A stretch of 15,084 nucleotides of DNA from JACRAR01 sp041674465 (GTDB lineage: Bacteria; Pseudomonadota; Gammaproteobacteria; Burkholderiales; Rhodocyclaceae), in contig JBAYVV010000097.1 in NCBI GenBank assembly GCA_041674465.1, positions 1 through 15,084 on the forward strand, given 5' to 3'. The position numbers were made by a program, and so were the translations under genes. The notes under the pieces are model-generated. The model saw only the letters and a program-made list of their open reading frames with translations, did not search any database and was not told the DNA's origin. Below, one piece after another: positions 14,351-15,084 of this stretch (positions are counted from its first letter, which is position 1; each line of letters begins with the position of its first letter).

Positions 14351-15084
14351 TTGACCGGGTGGCGCCATCTCCTGATCGCATCCCTGTCACTGCTGCTGGG
14401 TGCCTGCACGCGTACGCCGGATACGGGTGATGATTCCAGGATGAACTATTTGTATCCGGCGGATTTGAAGGTCAGTTGTCCTGCCGGGTCATTGTCGGCT
14501 ATCCCGTCCGCGGACGGGCAAAGGATCAATGGCGCTCAGTTCTCTTACCAGGTCAGGACGCCGGCCAATTACGCTGCGCGGTTTGCGCATCCCTTGCTGG
14601 TGGTTTATGCACCGGCAGGTGCCAGTGCGGGTCAGACCGAGCGTCTCATGAAACTGACGGCAACTGCCACCGGGCGCGGGTTCATCGTCGCCTATGTGGA
14701 TCACCGCCCAATGAGCAAGCGCACTGTGCTGGGACTGGGTGGGGTCTCGCGCAGTGTTGCCGAACACTGGTGCGTTGATACGCAACGGGTTTTCCATGCG
14801 GGTCATTCGGATGGCGGTACGGTTGCCACGGCGCTTGCGCTGCATCCCCAAACCAGTGCCGGTGTTCAGGGAATTGCGGTGAGCGCGGCCGGATTCCAGA
14901 AACAGGACCTGGAAGAGATGCATTGCCGGGCACCGATGCCGGTGATGATCATGCACGGAAGTCAGGACAAGCTGTTTCCGGGTTGGGGAAGGGAAGCGGC
15001 GCAATGGTGGTCACAGTGCAATGGCTGCAAGGCGCCCGTACTCGGACCGGATGAATCAGGGTGCGTAGAATACAGCGCATGCGC
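14351..15084 (+). CDS. Lipoprotein alpha/beta hydrolase, LpqC / PHB-depolymerase-like (cut by window end)
   Basis: About 244 residues are visible and the gene runs out of the window. A TTG at 14351 is the only usable start after an in-frame stop (14324-14326) that precedes a signal peptide. It gives a lipobox LGAC with Cys19, so a lipid-anchored envelope protein is predicted. The nucleophile elbow GHSDGG puts the catalytic Ser at 153, the candidate Asp is D206 in HGSQDKLFP, and the catalytic His would be beyond the end. Several cysteines (43, 141, 192 and a late cluster) suggest disulfides. The family hydrolyses esters such as feruloyl or polyhydroxyalkanoate esters; the substrate here is not predictable. 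It starts 24 bases after the PmoD-like gene and may be in the same transcript, with GGAG ten bases upstream. Confidence 0.75.
   Translation, partial: MTGWRHLLIASLSLLLGACTRTPDTGDDSRMNYLYPADLKVSCPAGSLSAIPSADGQRINGAQFSYQVRTPANYAARFAHPLLVVYAPAGASAGQTERLMKLTATATGRGFIVAYVDHRPMSKRTVLGLGGVSRSVAEHWCVDTQRVFHAGHSDGGTVATALALHPQTSAGVQGIAVSAAGFQKQDLEEMHCRAPMPVMIMHGSQDKLFPGWGREAAQWWSQCNGCKAPVLGPDESGCVEYSAC

Noticed and set aside
1..15084. CRISPR arrays, tRNA or rRNA genes, insertion sequences
   Set aside because: No regular direct repeats, no tRNA-like or rRNA segments, no transposase-like frames and no terminal repeat pairs were seen on reading the window.

Overview
The window looks like a chromosomal segment of a GC-rich betaproteobacterium. 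The evidence is the block amgK-murU-pepP (minus strand) divergent from lptD-surA-pdxA-rsmA (plus strand), an arrangement I know from that group. The genus cannot be called from the sequence alone.

Region 1 (1-2497, minus strand) is a compact operon read right to left: amgK, murU and a pepP gene cut by the window edge. AmgK and MurU form the peptidoglycan-sugar recycling route that converts N-acetylmuramate to UDP-MurNAc. Region 2 (2498-2613) is the divergent intergenic space. It holds a perfect 15-bp inverted repeat with a 4-base centre. Region 3 (2614-8083, plus strand) is the outer-membrane and housekeeping operon: lptD (LPS export barrel), surA (barrel chaperone), pdxA (vitamin B6 synthesis) and rsmA (16S rRNA dimethyltransferase).

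Region 4 (8084-15084, plus strand) is the accessory part and the main interest. It starts with a clear styrene-oxide-isomerase (StyC) family membrane protein. A small Rmf/CrpP-like protein and a 33-residue ORF resembling the end of acyl-CoA-binding protein follow. Next is a ThDP-dependent acetolactate-synthase-like enzyme, and then, behind an AT-rich promoter-like leader, a complete copper membrane monooxygenase operon in the order C-A-B. After that come a membrane-anchored periplasmic protein with Cys/Met/His residues (a PmoD-like candidate) and a lipoprotein alpha/beta hydrolase cut by the window end. There is no gene-free stretch above 300 bases; the largest gap is 10697-10861.

Working hypothesis (inference): the copper monooxygenase oxidises an alkene or aromatic alkene to an epoxide, and the isomerase rearranges the epoxide to an aldehyde. 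This pairing would replace the usual flavin styrene monooxygenase or diiron alkene monooxygenase with a CuMMO. The ThDP enzyme could act on the aldehyde or a related 2-oxo acid. No aldehyde dehydrogenase is visible in the window, so the end of the pathway would have to be encoded elsewhere. The monooxygenase keeps the PmoC and PmoB copper ligands I could check, but it differs from methanotroph and nitrifier enzymes at sites used to detect them by PCR.
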